A stretch of DNA of 64,000 nucleotides from the NCBI GenBank assembly GCA_024710165.1, contig JANJVG010000024.1, positions 1 to 64,000 on the forward strand, given 5' to 3'. The position numbers and the translations under genes were made by a program. The stretch is from Burkholderiaceae bacterium. GTDB taxonomy: Bacteria > Pseudomonadota > Gammaproteobacteria > Burkholderiales > Burkholderiaceae_C. Shown piece by piece: positions 26,168 through 34,800 of this stretch; positions within the stretch are counted from its first letter, which is position 1; every line of letters starts with the position of its first letter. The notes under the pieces are model-generated. The model was not told where the DNA came from. It saw only the letters and a program-made list of their open reading frames with translations, and did not search any database.

Positions 26168-26869
26168 TCAGGCCCGGTCTCCCGGGTCGGCAGCGATGTG
26201 GCGCAGGATTTCGGCGCGCACCTTGCGCACATGCTGCATACCGGCGGCGTCGGCAGCGTCTACGTCGCCGTCCAACACGGCGCGGCCCATGGCCGAATAA
26301 TCCTGCAAGCGCAGCTGTTGCCGTGCCGAGAAGCGGTGCTGTGCGTACACGATGGGCATCTGGATCGAGGGAAACAGCCGCTGCAGTTCCAGGCTCCCGC
26401 TGGCCTCCAGCAGCGCGCGGTAAAAGGTGCGCCGAGCGCGGGCAAAGGCCTCGCTGTCCTGGCCCTGCCCGGCGGTGTGCAGTTGCCCGAGCGCCAGGTC
26501 AATGGGCTGCACGGCCTTCCCCGAGCGGATGCCCCGCGCCGCCGAGCGCGCCAGCAGCCCGGTCATGCGCTCGGCAACATCGAGCACGTCCAGGGTCTGC
26601 TGCACCGTGAGCGACTTGATGGCCACCCCGCGGTGGCGAACGGTGTCCACGATCCCGTCGGCCGCCAGGCGCTGCAACGCCTCGCGCACGGAGTTGCGGC
26701 CCACGCCGAACTGCCGGGCCAGATCCGCCTCGACCAGCCGCTGGCCCGGTACAAAGCGCTGCGCCTCCAGGCCGTTGACCACGCCATAAAAAACCGCATC
26801 GGCAGCGCTGCGGGCGCAGCCCGGCCCAATGGTGGAAGCGGCTTCGGTGGGGTGCTGTGGGAACATCAT
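26168..26869 (-). CDS. GntR-family regulator with FCD domain
   Basis: 233-aa regulator of the FadR subfamily. The winged HTH spans about residues 18-85: LVEADLARQFGVGRNSVREAL is the HTH with recognition helix NSVREAL, then GIVDTVRHRGVAIKS is the wing. The C-terminal FCD helical domain (about 95-225) usually binds a small carboxylate or acyl-CoA at a metal site. Divergent from the acyl-CoA dehydrogenase with one excellent palindrome between, so it probably represses that gene and itself; the inducer is likely linked to the dehydrogenase substrate. Confidence 0.92.
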   Translation of the reverse strand: MMFPQHPTEAASTIGPGCARSAADAVFYGVVNGLEAQRFVPGQRLVEADLARQFGVGRNSVREALQRLAADGIVDTVRHRGVAIKSLTVQQTLDVLDVAERMTGLLARSAARGIRSGKAVQPIDLALGQLHTAGQGQDSEAFARARRTFYRALLEASGSLELQRLFPSIQMPIVYAQHRFSARQQLRLQDYSAMGRAVLDGDVDAADAAGMQHVRKVRAEILRHIAADPGDRA

Positions 26870-26886
26870 GCGGGGAGCTCAGGCCA

Positions 26887-26923
26887 GTGTTGGGCAAAAT
26901 TGTCCTACAATTTTGCCCAACAC
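26887..26923. promoter_or_regulatory. GntR/FadR-type operator
   Basis: Perfect inverted repeat with 17-bp arms, GTGTTGGGCAAAATTGT / ACAATTTTGCCCAACAC, and a 3-base centre CCT. The core TTGTCCTACAA fits the known FCD-GntR pattern TnGTnnnACnA. It sits 17 bases from the regulator start and 34 from the dehydrogenase start. Confidence 0.88.
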
Positions 26924-26957
26924 CATTCATCTGTGACCCATCGGAAGGAGCGCCTCC

Positions 26958-28142
26958 ATGAACTTCGATTTGTCCCCCGAGATCCAGGAGCTGCGGGACC
27001 GGACGCGGCAGTTCATTGCCGAGCAGATCATCCCGCTCGAAAACGACGAACGCCAGAGCTCGCACGGCCCCAGCGAGGCGCTGCGCCGCGAACTGGTGGC
27101 GCGTGCACGCACCGCCGGCCTGCTCACGCCCCATGCCTCGCGCGAGATGGGGGGGCTGGGCCTGAGCCACGTGGCCAAGGCCGCGGTGTTCGAGGAGGCC
27201 GGCTATTCGTGGCTGGGCCCGACGGCGCTGAACATCCATGCGCCCGACGAAGGCAACATCCACCTGATGGAAGAGGTGGCCACGCCCGCACAAAAAGAGC
27301 GCTGGCTGCGCCCGCAGGTGGCCGGCCACATCCGCTCGTGTTTTGCCATGACGGAGCCTTCGCCCGGTGCGGGCGCCGACCCGTCCATGCTGGCCACCAC
27401 GGCCGTGCGCGATGGCGACGGGTACCGCATCAACGGCGTCAAGTGGTTCATCACCGGGGCCGAGGGGGCAGACTACGCGATCATCATGGCGCGCATGGAA
27501 GACGGCTCGGCCACCATGTTTTTGTCCGATATGGATGCGCCCGGCATCGTGCTCGAGCGCAGCATGGACGCCATGGACGCCTGCTTCACCGGCGGCCACG
27601 GCGTGTTGCGCTTTGACAACCTGCGCGTGCCGGCTTCCCATGTGCTGGGCGAGATCGGCAAGGGCTTTCGCTATGCGCAGGTGCGCCTGGCGCCCGCACG
27701 CCTGACGCACTGCATGCGCTGGCTGGGCCAGGCGCGACGTGCCCACGATGCCGCGCTGGCCTACACGCGCCGGCGCCAGGCCTTCGGCAAGCCGCTGGCC
27801 GAGCACGAGGGTGTGGGCTTCATGCTGGCCGACAACGACATGGACCTGCACACCGCGCGACTGCATATCTGGCACACGGCGTGGCTGCTGGACCAGGGCG
27901 AGAAGTGCAATTTCGAGTCGAGCCGCGCCAAGGTCGTGTGCTCGGAGGCGCAGTGGCGTGTGGTGGATCGCAGCGTGCAGATGCTGGGCGGTTCGGGGGT
28001 CACGTCCGAATCACCGGTGATGCGCATCTTCACCGACATGCGGGCCTTTCGCATCTACGACGGCCCGAGCGAAGTGCACCGCTGGAGCATGGCGCGCAAG
28101 CTGGTGCACCAGGCAGAGAAGGCCGAGGCCTTGCTGCGGTAG
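26958..28142 (+). CDS. Acyl-CoA dehydrogenase (ACAD10/11-like)
   Basis: FAD enzyme that would oxidise an acyl-CoA at the alpha-beta bond and pass electrons to ETF. The 394-aa protein has the N-terminal helical domain, a middle beta domain with CFAMTEPSPGAGADPSML and KWFITGAEGADYAIIM, and the C-terminal domain with RRQAFGKPLAEHEGV and QMLGGSGVTSESPVMRIFTD. At the usual catalytic-Glu site it reads RIYDGPSEVHRWS, the Asp-Gly-Pro form of the ACAD10/11 group rather than YEGT, so the acyl substrate may be unusual (for example hydroxylated or branched). Regulated by the adjacent GntR protein. GGAAGGAG precedes the ATG. Confidence 0.93.
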   Translation: MNFDLSPEIQELRDRTRQFIAEQIIPLENDERQSSHGPSEALRRELVARARTAGLLTPHASREMGGLGLSHVAKAAVFEEAGYSWLGPTALNIHAPDEGNIHLMEEVATPAQKERWLRPQVAGHIRSCFAMTEPSPGAGADPSMLATTAVRDGDGYRINGVKWFITGAEGADYAIIMARMEDGSATMFLSDMDAPGIVLERSMDAMDACFTGGHGVLRFDNLRVPASHVLGEIGKGFRYAQVRLAPARLTHCMRWLGQARRAHDAALAYTRRRQAFGKPLAEHEGVGFMLADNDMDLHTARLHIWHTAWLLDQGEKCNFESSRAKVVCSEAQWRVVDRSVQMLGGSGVTSESPVMRIFTDMRAFRIYDGPSEVHRWSMARKLVHQAEKAEALLR

Positions 28143-28176
28143 TCCCCGGCAGGGCGCGCGGTTTACGTGCGGATGT

Positions 28177-29052
28177 TCAGAGCCGCACCGTGCCGTGCAC
28201 GCAGGTCACGCTGTGGCCTCCCACCCAGATGTCGGCGCCCTCCTGCGCCACCTGCACGCGCCCGGCGCGGCCCAGGGCGGTGCCCTGGCTGGCCACGTAG
28301 TGCGTGGGCGCCAGGCCTGCGCCGATGAGCCACTGCGCCAGCGCGGCATTCAGGCTGCCGGTGACCGGGTCTTCGGTCAGGCCGTTGTTGCCGGGGAAGA
28401 AGGCGCGCACCTCGAAGGCTATGCCCTCGGCGTCGCTCGCACCCACCACGCCGACCTTGCCGCGCGGGCCGACCACGCCCACGTCCAGTCCGGCCAGAAT
28501 GGCGCCGTCAGGCTGGAGCTGCAGCACTTGTTCTGCCGAACGCAGCATCACGCCGCGCCAGCGCGGGCCGTTGTCGCACCAGGCGTGGTGCAGGATGTCG
28601 GCGCGCGCCACGCCCAGGCCGCGCGCAATCCGCACCACATCCTCTTCGGCCAGCGGCCCACCCCGGATCAGCGGCGGTGCGGCGAAAGCCAGCCGGTCGC
28701 CGTCCTGGCGCAGCGGCACCAGGCCCACGCCGCACTCCTGCACGATACGGCCCGCGGTACGGGGCTGGCCACCGGCCTGCAGCCAGGCGTGGCAGGTGCC
28801 CAGCGTGGGGTGGCCGGCAAAGGGCAGTTCGCGCCCGGGGCAGAAAATGCGCACGCGGTAGTCCGCCCCGGCGGCGCGGCCCTCGGGCGTGGGGGGCAGA
28901 ACAAAGGTGGCTTCCGACAGGTTGGTCCAGTGGGTGAACTGCTGCAGGGCTTCGGTGCTGAGGCCTTCACCGTCGAGCACCACGGCCAGCGGGTTGCCGA
29001 GGTAGGGCGTGTCGGTAAAGACATCGACTTGCTGGAAGGGGCGCAGGCGCAT
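28177..29052 (-). CDS. PhzF-family isomerase/epimerase-like protein
   Basis: 291-aa protein of the diaminopimelate-epimerase fold. It opens MRLRPFQQVDVFTDTPYLGN PL-type text with the family's GNPLAVVLDGEGLS, then SEATFVLPP with the catalytic-site Glu of the SEATF motif, FCPGRELPFAGHPTLGTCHA (the GHPT signature), and EDPVTGSLNAALAQWL near the C-terminus. Family members act in phenazine synthesis, but most genomic copies have unknown metabolic roles, and no phenazine genes lie nearby. Start taken at ATG 29052; an upstream TTG four codons earlier is possible. It follows the aminotransferase gene by 39 bases in the same direction. Confidence 0.9.
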   Translation of the reverse strand: MRLRPFQQVDVFTDTPYLGNPLAVVLDGEGLSTEALQQFTHWTNLSEATFVLPPTPEGRAAGADYRVRIFCPGRELPFAGHPTLGTCHAWLQAGGQPRTAGRIVQECGVGLVPLRQDGDRLAFAAPPLIRGGPLAEEDVVRIARGLGVARADILHHAWCDNGPRWRGVMLRSAEQVLQLQPDGAILAGLDVGVVGPRGKVGVVGASDAEGIAFEVRAFFPGNNGLTEDPVTGSLNAALAQWLIGAGLAPTHYVASQGTALGRAGRVQVAQEGADIWVGGHSVTCVHGTVRL

Positions 29053-29091
29053 GGGGTGCCTCAACAGGGGTCTTCCGGGGCGCTGGCGTGG

Positions 29092-30273
29092 TCAGGCCTG
29101 GCGGGCGCGGATGGCCGCAGCCAGCGCGGCAATGCCGGTGTCGATCTGGGCGCTGCTGGCGGTCACGAACGACAGGCGCAGCGTGCGCGCGTCGGCGTTG
29201 TCGGCATAGAAGGCGGCGCCGGGCACAAAGGCCACGTTGCGCTCCACGGCCTCGGGCAGCAGCTCGATGGCGTTCATGCCCTCGGGCAGGCGCAGCCACA
29301 GGAACATGCCGCCCAGCGGGCTGTTCCAGTGCACGCCCAGGCCCGCCATTTCGCGCTCCAGCGCGGTGAGCATGGCGTCGCGCTGGTGCTTGTACAGCGC
29401 GCGGATGGTGGGCACATGGCGGTCGAGGAAGCCGCCCTTGAGAACCTCGGACACCATGCGCTGGTTGAAGCCGGGGGTGTGCAGGTCGGCGGCCTGCTTG
29501 GCCTGCAGCAGCTTGGGGTACACCGCCTTGGGCGCCACCAGGTAGCCCAGGCGCAGGCCCGGAGCCAGCACTTTGGAAAAGCTGCCCATGTAAATGCAGC
29601 CCTCGGGGTTGCGAGCGGTCAGGGGTGCGGGTGGCGGATTGTCGAACCACAGGTCGCCGTAGGGATTGTCTTCTACCAGTGGCAGGCCCAGCTGCGCGGC
29701 CTTTTCCACCAGCGCGGCGCGGCGCGCCTCGCTCATGGTGCGGCCGGTGGGGTTCTGGAAGTTGGGCAGCACATACAGGAAGCGCGCCTTGCCGGTGCCG
29801 CTACCTACCTGGGCCACCAGGTCGTCGATGAGCACGCCTTCGTCGTCACTCGCCACGGCCACCACGGTGGGCTCCATGGGTGTGAAGGCCTGCAGCGCGC
29901 CGAGGTAGGTGGGGGTTTCGACCAGCACGCGGCTGCCCGCGTCGATCAGCACCTTGGCGATCAGGTCCAGCGCCTGCTGCGAACCGGTGGTGATGAGCAC
30001 CTGGTCGGGGTCCACGTTCCAGGGCAGAAGGTCGGCAATGGCCTGGCGCAGCGGGGCATAGCCCTCGCTGGCGGCGTACTGCAGGGCGGCGGCGCCGTCG
30101 TGGCCGAGCACCACTTCGCAGGCCTTGGCAAAGGCGTCGACCGGAAAGGTCTTGGGCGAGGGAAGGCCACCCGCCAGGCTGATGATGCCCGGCTTTTCGG
30201 TGACCTTGAGGATCTCGCGGATCACCGAGGGGTTCATTTTTTCGGCGCGTGCGGCCAGGGTCCAGTTCGTCAT
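29092..30273 (-). CDS. PLP-dependent aminotransferase, class I/II (2-aminoadipate/LysN type)
   Basis: Fold-type I aminotransferase, 393 aa, cytoplasmic. PGIISLAGGLPSPKTFP near residue 28 and QYAASEGYAPLRQAIA are the signature of the LysN/KAT II/MocR-like group. ITTGSQQALDLIAKVLIDAG binds the cofactor phosphate, NFQNPTGRTMS is conserved, and the PLP lysine is Lys234 in GSFSKVLAPGLRLGY. These proteins use 2-oxoglutarate and aminoadipate, leucine or aromatic amino acids; the exact substrate is open. No fused GntR HTH. Probably co-transcribed with the PhzF gene. Confidence 0.92.
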   Translation of the reverse strand: MTNWTLAARAEKMNPSVIREILKVTEKPGIISLAGGLPSPKTFPVDAFAKACEVVLGHDGAAALQYAASEGYAPLRQAIADLLPWNVDPDQVLITTGSQQALDLIAKVLIDAGSRVLVETPTYLGALQAFTPMEPTVVAVASDDEGVLIDDLVAQVGSGTGKARFLYVLPNFQNPTGRTMSEARRAALVEKAAQLGLPLVEDNPYGDLWFDNPPPAPLTARNPEGCIYMGSFSKVLAPGLRLGYLVAPKAVYPKLLQAKQAADLHTPGFNQRMVSEVLKGGFLDRHVPTIRALYKHQRDAMLTALEREMAGLGVHWNSPLGGMFLWLRLPEGMNAIELLPEAVERNVAFVPGAAFYADNADARTLRLSFVTASSAQIDTGIAALAAAIRARQA

Positions 30274-30417
30274 TTCCAGTCTTCTCCAGTGGATGCGCCG
30301 GGGGATGGGGCGCAGCGTTGTCGGTCCATCAAGCCAGGGGGTGGCCGGCTGGCGGCCCGGGGTCGGGTACCGGGCCAATAGCTTAACCGCAGGGCTGCCG
30401 GGGGCTGCAGGGGGCGA

Positions 30418-31017
30418 TCAGGCACGGGCCATCCAGGCGGCGGTGAGCACCAGCACCAGGGCCATGCTGCGGTTGAACCACAGCAGGCGCCGGCCCTGCG
30501 CCAGCCACTGGCGCAGCAGCGCGCCGGTGGCGGCATAGGTCAGGTTGCTGGCAAAGGCAAACAGCAGCATCACCGGCAGCACGATGGCCAGGCGCTGCAG
30601 GGCGTCTTCGCGCCCGGCAATCCAGCCGGCCACAATCGTCAGCGCCAGCAGCCAGGCCTTGATATTGACGAACTGCAGCGCCACCCCCTGCCAAAAACCC
30701 ACGTTCAGCCGGGCTGCGTCGGCCTCGGCCAGCCGGCTGCTTTGCCCGAGCTTCCAGGCCAGCCAGAGCAGGTAGCCAATGCCAAGGCCCTTGATGGCCA
30801 GACGCAACACCGGCGCTGCCAGCACCATCGCTCCCACCCCGCCGGCGCACAGCAGCAGCAGCGCCGACCAGCCCACAGGCACCGAACAGACGAAGCGCAT
30901 GGCGTGGCGCAGGCCCCGGTTGGCCGCCAGCGCGGTCGAGAGCGTGGTGTTCGGCCCGGGCGTGAAGCTCATGGCCGTGGCAAGCAGCAGCAGGGCGGTG
31001 AATTCGGCAAAAGGCAT
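30418..31017 (-). CDS. LysE/RhtB-family amino-acid exporter
   Basis: 199-aa inner-membrane protein with about six spans. The N-terminal MSFTPGPNTTLSTALAANRG is the family motif (TPGPN), followed by GLRHAMRFVCSVPVGWSALL. WQGVALQFVNIKAWLLALT near residue 110 matches the conserved second half. These proteins export amino acids, homoserine lactones or similar compounds; the substrate is not predictable. Located between the aminotransferase and the methyltransferase with 144 and 122 non-coding bases, so it is likely monocistronic. Confidence 0.92.
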   Translation of the reverse strand: MPFAEFTALLLLATAMSFTPGPNTTLSTALAANRGLRHAMRFVCSVPVGWSALLLLCAGGVGAMVLAAPVLRLAIKGLGIGYLLWLAWKLGQSSRLAEADAARLNVGFWQGVALQFVNIKAWLLALTIVAGWIAGREDALQRLAIVLPVMLLFAFASNLTYAATGALLRQWLAQGRRLLWFNRSMALVLVLTAAWMARA

Positions 31018-31139
31018 CGGGCGCGGGCAGTACGGTGGTTTCTGACAGGCAAGGGTGCAACTGTACGGCCATTGCGGCTTGCCCGGGCTGGCCCGGGTTG
31101 CCGGGGCGACAGTGCCTGGGGCGCCCTTGCCCGGGCGAA

Positions 31140-31757
31140 TCAGCCCAGGTGTCCGGTCATCAGGAACAGCGGATAGCTGCGGCCATTCTGGTGCTGCATG
31201 TGCACGATGTCGGTGAAGGCGATGCCGCGCAGGCCGGCGCTCTCGGCCATGGTCTGCAGGGCCTCGGGCGCAAAGCCGAAGTGCTTCACACCCTTGGCCT
31301 CGTTGTCGCCGTGAAAGCTGCCGTCTTCCTGGTACAGGTCCACCAGGGCAATGCGCCCGCCCGGGTGCAGTACCGCCGCAAAGGCGCGCATCAGGGCGGC
31401 CACGTCGGCCACATGGTGCAGCGCCATGCAGCTGACGATGGCGTGGTAGCGGCCCGGCAGGCCGTCAAAAATGTCGCCGTGGTGCGTGGTGATGTTGGCA
31501 ACGCCTTTGTCGTTCAGCACCTGCAGCATGGCGGCGGACATGTCCAGCGCGGTGACGTGTGCCACCTTCGGTGCAATCTGCGTGGCCAGCAGGCCGGTGC
31601 CGGCGCCAAAGTCCAGTACCTGATCGGTGGGCGACAGGGGCAGTTGTGCCAACAGCAGTGGCGGCACGGCGGCCAGTTGCTGCGACATGGGGCGCTGGTC
31701 CCAGTTGCGGGCGGCTGCGTCGAAATGGGAGGTTTCGGGGGTGGGAGAGGTGGTCAC
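31140..31757 (-). CDS. Class I SAM-dependent methyltransferase (UbiE/COQ5-like)
   Basis: 205-aa Rossmann methyltransferase. SAM motif I is VLDFGAGTGLLATQIAP near residues 47-63, then acidic motif II VTALDMSAAMLQVL, and post-II VSCMALHHVADVAALMRAF with LHPGGRIALVDLY. The substrate is unknown; the family includes quinone and small-molecule methylases. The start is uncertain: I use GTG 31757, which gives VTTSPTPETSHFDAAARNWD, a common N-terminus; upstream ATG is missing in this frame near enough. Divergent from the RNase P RNA gene. Confidence 0.85.
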   Translation of the reverse strand: MTTSPTPETSHFDAAARNWDQRPMSQQLAAVPPLLLAQLPLSPTDQVLDFGAGTGLLATQIAPKVAHVTALDMSAAMLQVLNDKGVANITTHHGDIFDGLPGRYHAIVSCMALHHVADVAALMRAFAAVLHPGGRIALVDLYQEDGSFHGDNEAKGVKHFGFAPEALQTMAESAGLRGIAFTDIVHMQHQNGRSYPLFLMTGHLG

Positions 31758-31826
31758 GGCGAGAGCGGATTTCAGGGCAATGGATGCAAGTATGGGCGAT
31801 GCCCGGCTGCCCCCGCCCCACTCTGG

Positions 31827-31832
31827 GATAAT
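31827..31832 (+). promoter_or_regulatory. rnpB: -10 motif of rnpB
   Basis: GATAAT ending 7 bases before the first base of the RNase P RNA P1 stem (31840). Because an RNA 5' end is known structurally here, this sets the expected distance from this type of hexamer to the transcription start. Confidence 0.55.
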
Positions 31833-31839
31833 CCGGCCC

Positions 31840-32236
31840 GTGAAGCGCGCCAGACCGCCGCTGGTGCAATCTGGGAAACCAGGCACTGGAGGAACGTCCG
31901 GACTGCACAGGACAGCGTAGCAGCTAACGGCTGCCCACCGTGAGGTGAGGATCAGAGCAACAGAGACGAGTCGGAGCAGGCTGCAAGCCACGGAGGGTGT
32001 TTCACCCGAAGCGGGCGGCGCCCGCTTCGGGTGAAACGGGCAATCTCTACGCGCAGCAATACCAAGTAGGCCAGCCACGGGAGCAGGGCGACCTCTCTCG
32101 ACCTTGTGGTTCCGCAGGGAGAGCTGGCGGGTAGGTAGCACCGAGCCGGGTGGGCGACCCCCGGCCCAGAGTAATGGCGGTCACGCCCGGGCAACCGGGT
32201 GCACAGAATCCGGCTTATCGGCGCGCTTCACACTTT
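31840..32236 (+). ncRNA. rnpB: RNase P RNA (M1 RNA), bacterial type A
   Basis: Catalytic RNA that matures tRNA 5' ends. The P1 helix pairs GTGAAGCGCGCC at 31840-31851 with GGCGCGCTTCAC at 32220-32231. Conserved cores are visible: GGAGGAACGTCCGGACT near 31885 (P2/CR-I), AGAGCAACAGAGA near 31952 (CR-II/III), and the 3' AGAATCCGGCTTATCGG near 32205 (CR-V). The hairpin near 32000-32040, built from TTTCACCCGAAGCGGGC and GCCCGCTTCGGGTGAAA, is a long variable stem. A run of four T follows P1. Length about 395 nt, normal for the class. Exact 3' end may vary by a few bases. Confidence 0.95.
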
Positions 32237-32243
32237 TACCCAT

Positions 32244-32304
32244 CAAAACAGCGTCCAGCCTTTGCTGGATAAGCGCAAGCTGCTATTGTTTTGGGTAATC
32301 AAAA
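32244..32304 (-). repeat. Repeat A copy 5
   Basis: Reverse copy between rnpB and the pseudouridine-synthase-like gene: on the reverse strand CAATAGCAGCTTGCGCTTATC, then CAGCAAAGGCTGGACGC. Its outer end reaches the stop codon of the reverse-strand gene at 32299, so the element may have supplied or closely followed that stop. Confidence 0.75.
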
Positions 32305-33084
32305 CTTCTCCCACCCCTGCAGATACCGCCACTGCCCCTCAGGCACCTTGGCCAGCGGCACGCGGCCGATGCGGATGCGCTTGAGGGCCACGACCTTCAG
32401 ACCCACGGCTTCGCACATGGCCGGGATCTGCCCGGGGCGTATGCCCTTGAGCGCAAAGCGCAGGCGGGTTTCGTTCTGCCAGCTCACCTTGATGGGGGGC
32501 AGCGGGCGGCCGTTGAACGAGAGGCCGTGGCAGAGCTTTTTCAAGCCGTTGTCGGCAATCTGGCCCGCCACCTCGACGATGCATTCCTGCTCCAGCGTCT
32601 CGATGTCCTCCTGCAGCTTGCGCGCGATGCGCTTGTCCTGCGTGTAGACCACCAGCCCGCTGGCGGGGGTGGGCAGCGGTGTGAAGCATTCCAGTTGTTT
32701 GAAGTGGCGCAGCAGCACGCGGATGTCTGCGGCATCCTCGGGCATGTGGGACGGCGCGCCCAGCAGCGTGAGGGCTGACGGCGCACCCTGGCTGCGGCTG
32801 CCGTGCGCGGCGGCGCCAGCCTCCAGGCCCAGCCCGGCCTCGTAGCCTGGGGGCTTGTGCAGCAGCAGGGTGACGGGGGTGAGTTCGAGCAGGCTGGCGT
32901 CTTTCTCCACCATCACCGCCTGGTCGGGGCGCACGCGCGCGCCGGGGAGCTCCTCCACCTGGCCTTCCACACGTACAAAGCCGCCTTCGATGAATTGCTC
33001 GGCCATGCTGCGCGAGCAGGCCAGTTGTTCGGCTACGCGTTTGGCCAGGCGGATGTGGCCGGGGTCGGAATTCTTGTCAGTCAT
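32299..33084 (-). CDS. RsuA/RluF-like S4-domain protein, probable pseudoenzyme
   Basis: 261-aa protein with the architecture of an rRNA pseudouridine synthase: an N-terminal S4 RNA-binding domain (about residues 9-60, with RVAEQLACSRSMAEQFIEGG), then the synthase fold with LLLHKPPGYE at 74-82. At the catalytic motif, where family members have GRLDxxTxGL, this protein reads CFTPLPTPASGLVVYTQD, so the essential Asp corresponds to Pro138. KLQEDIETLEQECIVEV and the C-terminal LKRIRIGRVPL are retained. It may bind RNA without modifying it. The ATG overlaps the stop of the NUDIX-MBL gene by eight bases, so the two are coupled. Confidence 0.85.
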   Translation of the reverse strand: MTDKNSDPGHIRLAKRVAEQLACSRSMAEQFIEGGFVRVEGQVEELPGARVRPDQAVMVEKDASLLELTPVTLLLHKPPGYEAGLGLEAGAAAHGSRSQGAPSALTLLGAPSHMPEDAADIRVLLRHFKQLECFTPLPTPASGLVVYTQDKRIARKLQEDIETLEQECIVEVAGQIADNGLKKLCHGLSFNGRPLPPIKVSWQNETRLRFALKGIRPGQIPAMCEAVGLKVVALKRIRIGRVPLAKVPEGQWRYLQGWEKF

Positions 33085-34741
33085 TGCCAGGCTCCATGGC
33101 GCGGATGCGCTCCACATGCGCGATCAGTGAGCGCTGCGCCAGCGGCCACATGCGCGGCGGCACGTCGGCATAGGCCAGCTCCACCCACTGCTCCACCGTG
33201 CCTTCGGGCAGCTGCTGCATGGCGGCGAGGACCTTGGCCTCGCGCGCCAGGCGGTGGCCCTTGAGTTGGGCGATGGCGGCGCGCGCCTCGCCCAGCACAT
33301 GGCCGTGCGCGGGCAGGATGAACTCCACGCCGTGTTCGGCGCACAGCTGGTCGAGCCGGTCGAGCGCGTCGAGGTAGTCGGCCATGTTGCCGTCGGGCGG
33401 GTTGATGATGGTGGTGCTGCCGTTGAGGATGTGGTCGCCGGAAAACAGCAGGCCGTCTTCCCGCAGCAGCAGGCACACATGGTTGGCCGCGTGGCCCGGC
33501 GTGTGCACCACCTGCAGCGTATGGGTGATTTCGCCGTCAAGCCCTTTACCGGTGAGCGTTAGCAGCTCATCATTCGATAGCGAACGGTCGGGTGTGAACT
33601 GGCTGTCGGCACGCGCCGTGGGGGCCGAGGGCCGGCCCAGGATGGGCGGCGCGGCGCGCCCCGCGCGCAGGCACATCTGCTGCAACGGCGCGGCGCCGGG
33701 AGAATGGTCGGGGTGTGAATGCGTGCACACGATCATGCGGATGTCGCCGCCCGCCGCGCGCCACAGGCGTGCCAGGTGCTCGGCGTCCGCCGGGCCGGGG
33801 TCGATGGCGATGTAGCCCGTGGCCGGGTCGCCCACCAGGTAGCTGTTGGTGCCGGGGCCGGTCATCACGCCGGGGTTGGGGGCGGTCAGGCGCTGCACGT
33901 TCTTCAAGAGCGGCACGGCGCGCTCGCTCTGCCAGTCCAGCGGGTGGGCGATCTGCCCGTCGGGGCAGACCAGGGCCAGCTCGCCGAAGGGCATTTCGTC
34001 TTCCATGTAGCGCGCGTCCTTGCCGGCCAGCAGACCCGCGCGCGGGCAGCTCGTCCACAGCGGGGCTTCGCTCACGGCGCAGGCGGCCAGCACATCGTCC
34101 ACGCGCGCGAAGGGCACCAGCCGCTGCAGCGTGCGGATGGTCGGGAAGATCATGAAGAAGCCGCCGGCCGCGTGGCGCTCCAGAGCGTCCTGCGGGCGCA
34201 CCCATTGGGGCTCGAATTGCTCGGCCTCGTCGGCCACGGGCGTCTGGCCTTCGGGCATGCGTGCCACGAGGAAGGGCACGTCAAAGCGCTTGGGCAGGTC
34301 GCGGTCGGTGATCCAGCGCGCCAGGATGAACACCCCGTCGGCGGCCAGCCGCAGGCCGCGCGCCTGGCATTGTGCGGCGAACGGGGCCTGGCGGTCGAGC
34401 GCGGCGATGTCGTCGGCATCGGCCCAGCGCCCGTCGGGATGGCGCGCCAGCAGCACGCCCAGCTCCTCGAAGCTCTCGCGGATGGCGGCAATGGCCTCGG
34501 TGAGCTGCTCGTCGCCCTGCGTGGCGCGGCGTGCGGCGGCGTGGTGCGACTGGGCATCGAGCGCGTCGATGCCGCCGCCGGGGAACACATAGGCGCCGGG
34601 CGCGAAGCTGGCTTTGGTCGAGCGCCGCGTCATCAGCACCTCCAGCCCCTGCGCGCCATCGCGCAGCAACAGCACGGTGGCGGCGGGGAGGGCGGGGACG
34701 GGCGGGCGGGGCGGGTGCAGGAGCTGGTTGGGGCGTGTCAT
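33077..34741 (-). CDS. NUDIX hydrolase fused to metallo-beta-lactamase fold
   Basis: 554-aa two-domain protein. Residues about 15-240 are a NUDT19-like NUDIX domain: [15 protein letters not shown] opens the box and [17 protein letters not shown] holds the metal-binding REXXEE core. Residues about 290-520 are an MBL/glyoxalase II-type domain of the LACTB2 group with [15 protein letters not shown] (metal site), [11 protein letters not shown] and [10 protein letters not shown] helical tail (ending [14 protein letters not shown]) is as in LACTB2. Both active sites look complete. I start at ATG 34741, which has GATAAT 6 bases upstream and no ribosome-binding site; a far longer upstream frame overlaps dapF and is not supported. 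The substrate is unknown; CoA or RNA derivatives are family precedents. Confidence 0.88.
   Translation of the reverse strand: MTRPNQLLHPPRPPVPALPAATVLLLRDGAQGLEVLMTRRSTKASFAPGAYVFPGGGIDALDAQSHHAAARRATQGDEQLTEAIAAIRESFEELGVLLARHPDGRWADADDIAALDRQAPFAAQCQARGLRLAADGVFILARWITDRDLPKRFDVPFLVARMPEGQTPVADEAEQFEPQWVRPQDALERHAAGGFFMIFPTIRTLQRLVPFARVDDVLAACAVSEAPLWTSCPRAGLLAGKDARYMEDEMPFGELALVCPDGQIAHPLDWQSERAVPLLKNVQRLTAPNPGVMTGPGTNSYLVGDPATGYIAIDPGPADAEHLARLWRAAGGDIRMIVCTHSHPDHSPGAAPLQQMCLRAGRAAPPILGRPSAPTARADSQFTPDRSLSNDELLTLTGKGLDGEITHTLQVVHTPGHAANHVCLLLREDGLLFSGDHILNGSTTIINPPDGNMADYLDALDRLDQLCAEHGVEFILPAHGHVLGEARAAIAQLKGHRLAREAKVLAAMQQLPEGTVEQWVELAYADVPPRMWPLAQRSLIAHVERIRAMEPGND
33551..33583 (-). 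repeat. Possible repeat A remnant inside the NUDIX-MBL gene (copy 6)
   Basis: On the gene strand GCTATCGAATGATGAGCTGC then TAACGCTCACC resembles the GCTATT-hairpin plus AGCGCTT part of repeat A and is AT-rich for its surroundings. It translates as [12 protein letters not shown]. Degenerate; could be chance. Confidence 0.4.
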
Positions 34742-34747
34742 GCACCC

Positions 34748-34753
34748 ATTATC
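34748..34753 (-). promoter_or_regulatory. -10-like motif of the NUDIX-MBL gene
   Basis: GATAAT on the reverse strand, 6 bases before the ATG at 34741. Part of the recurring start-proximal hexamer pattern. Confidence 0.4.
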
Positions 34754-34800
34754 GGCACAGCCTGCACCCCCACCCTGCGGCGGGGACGACGGCCAGCCCC

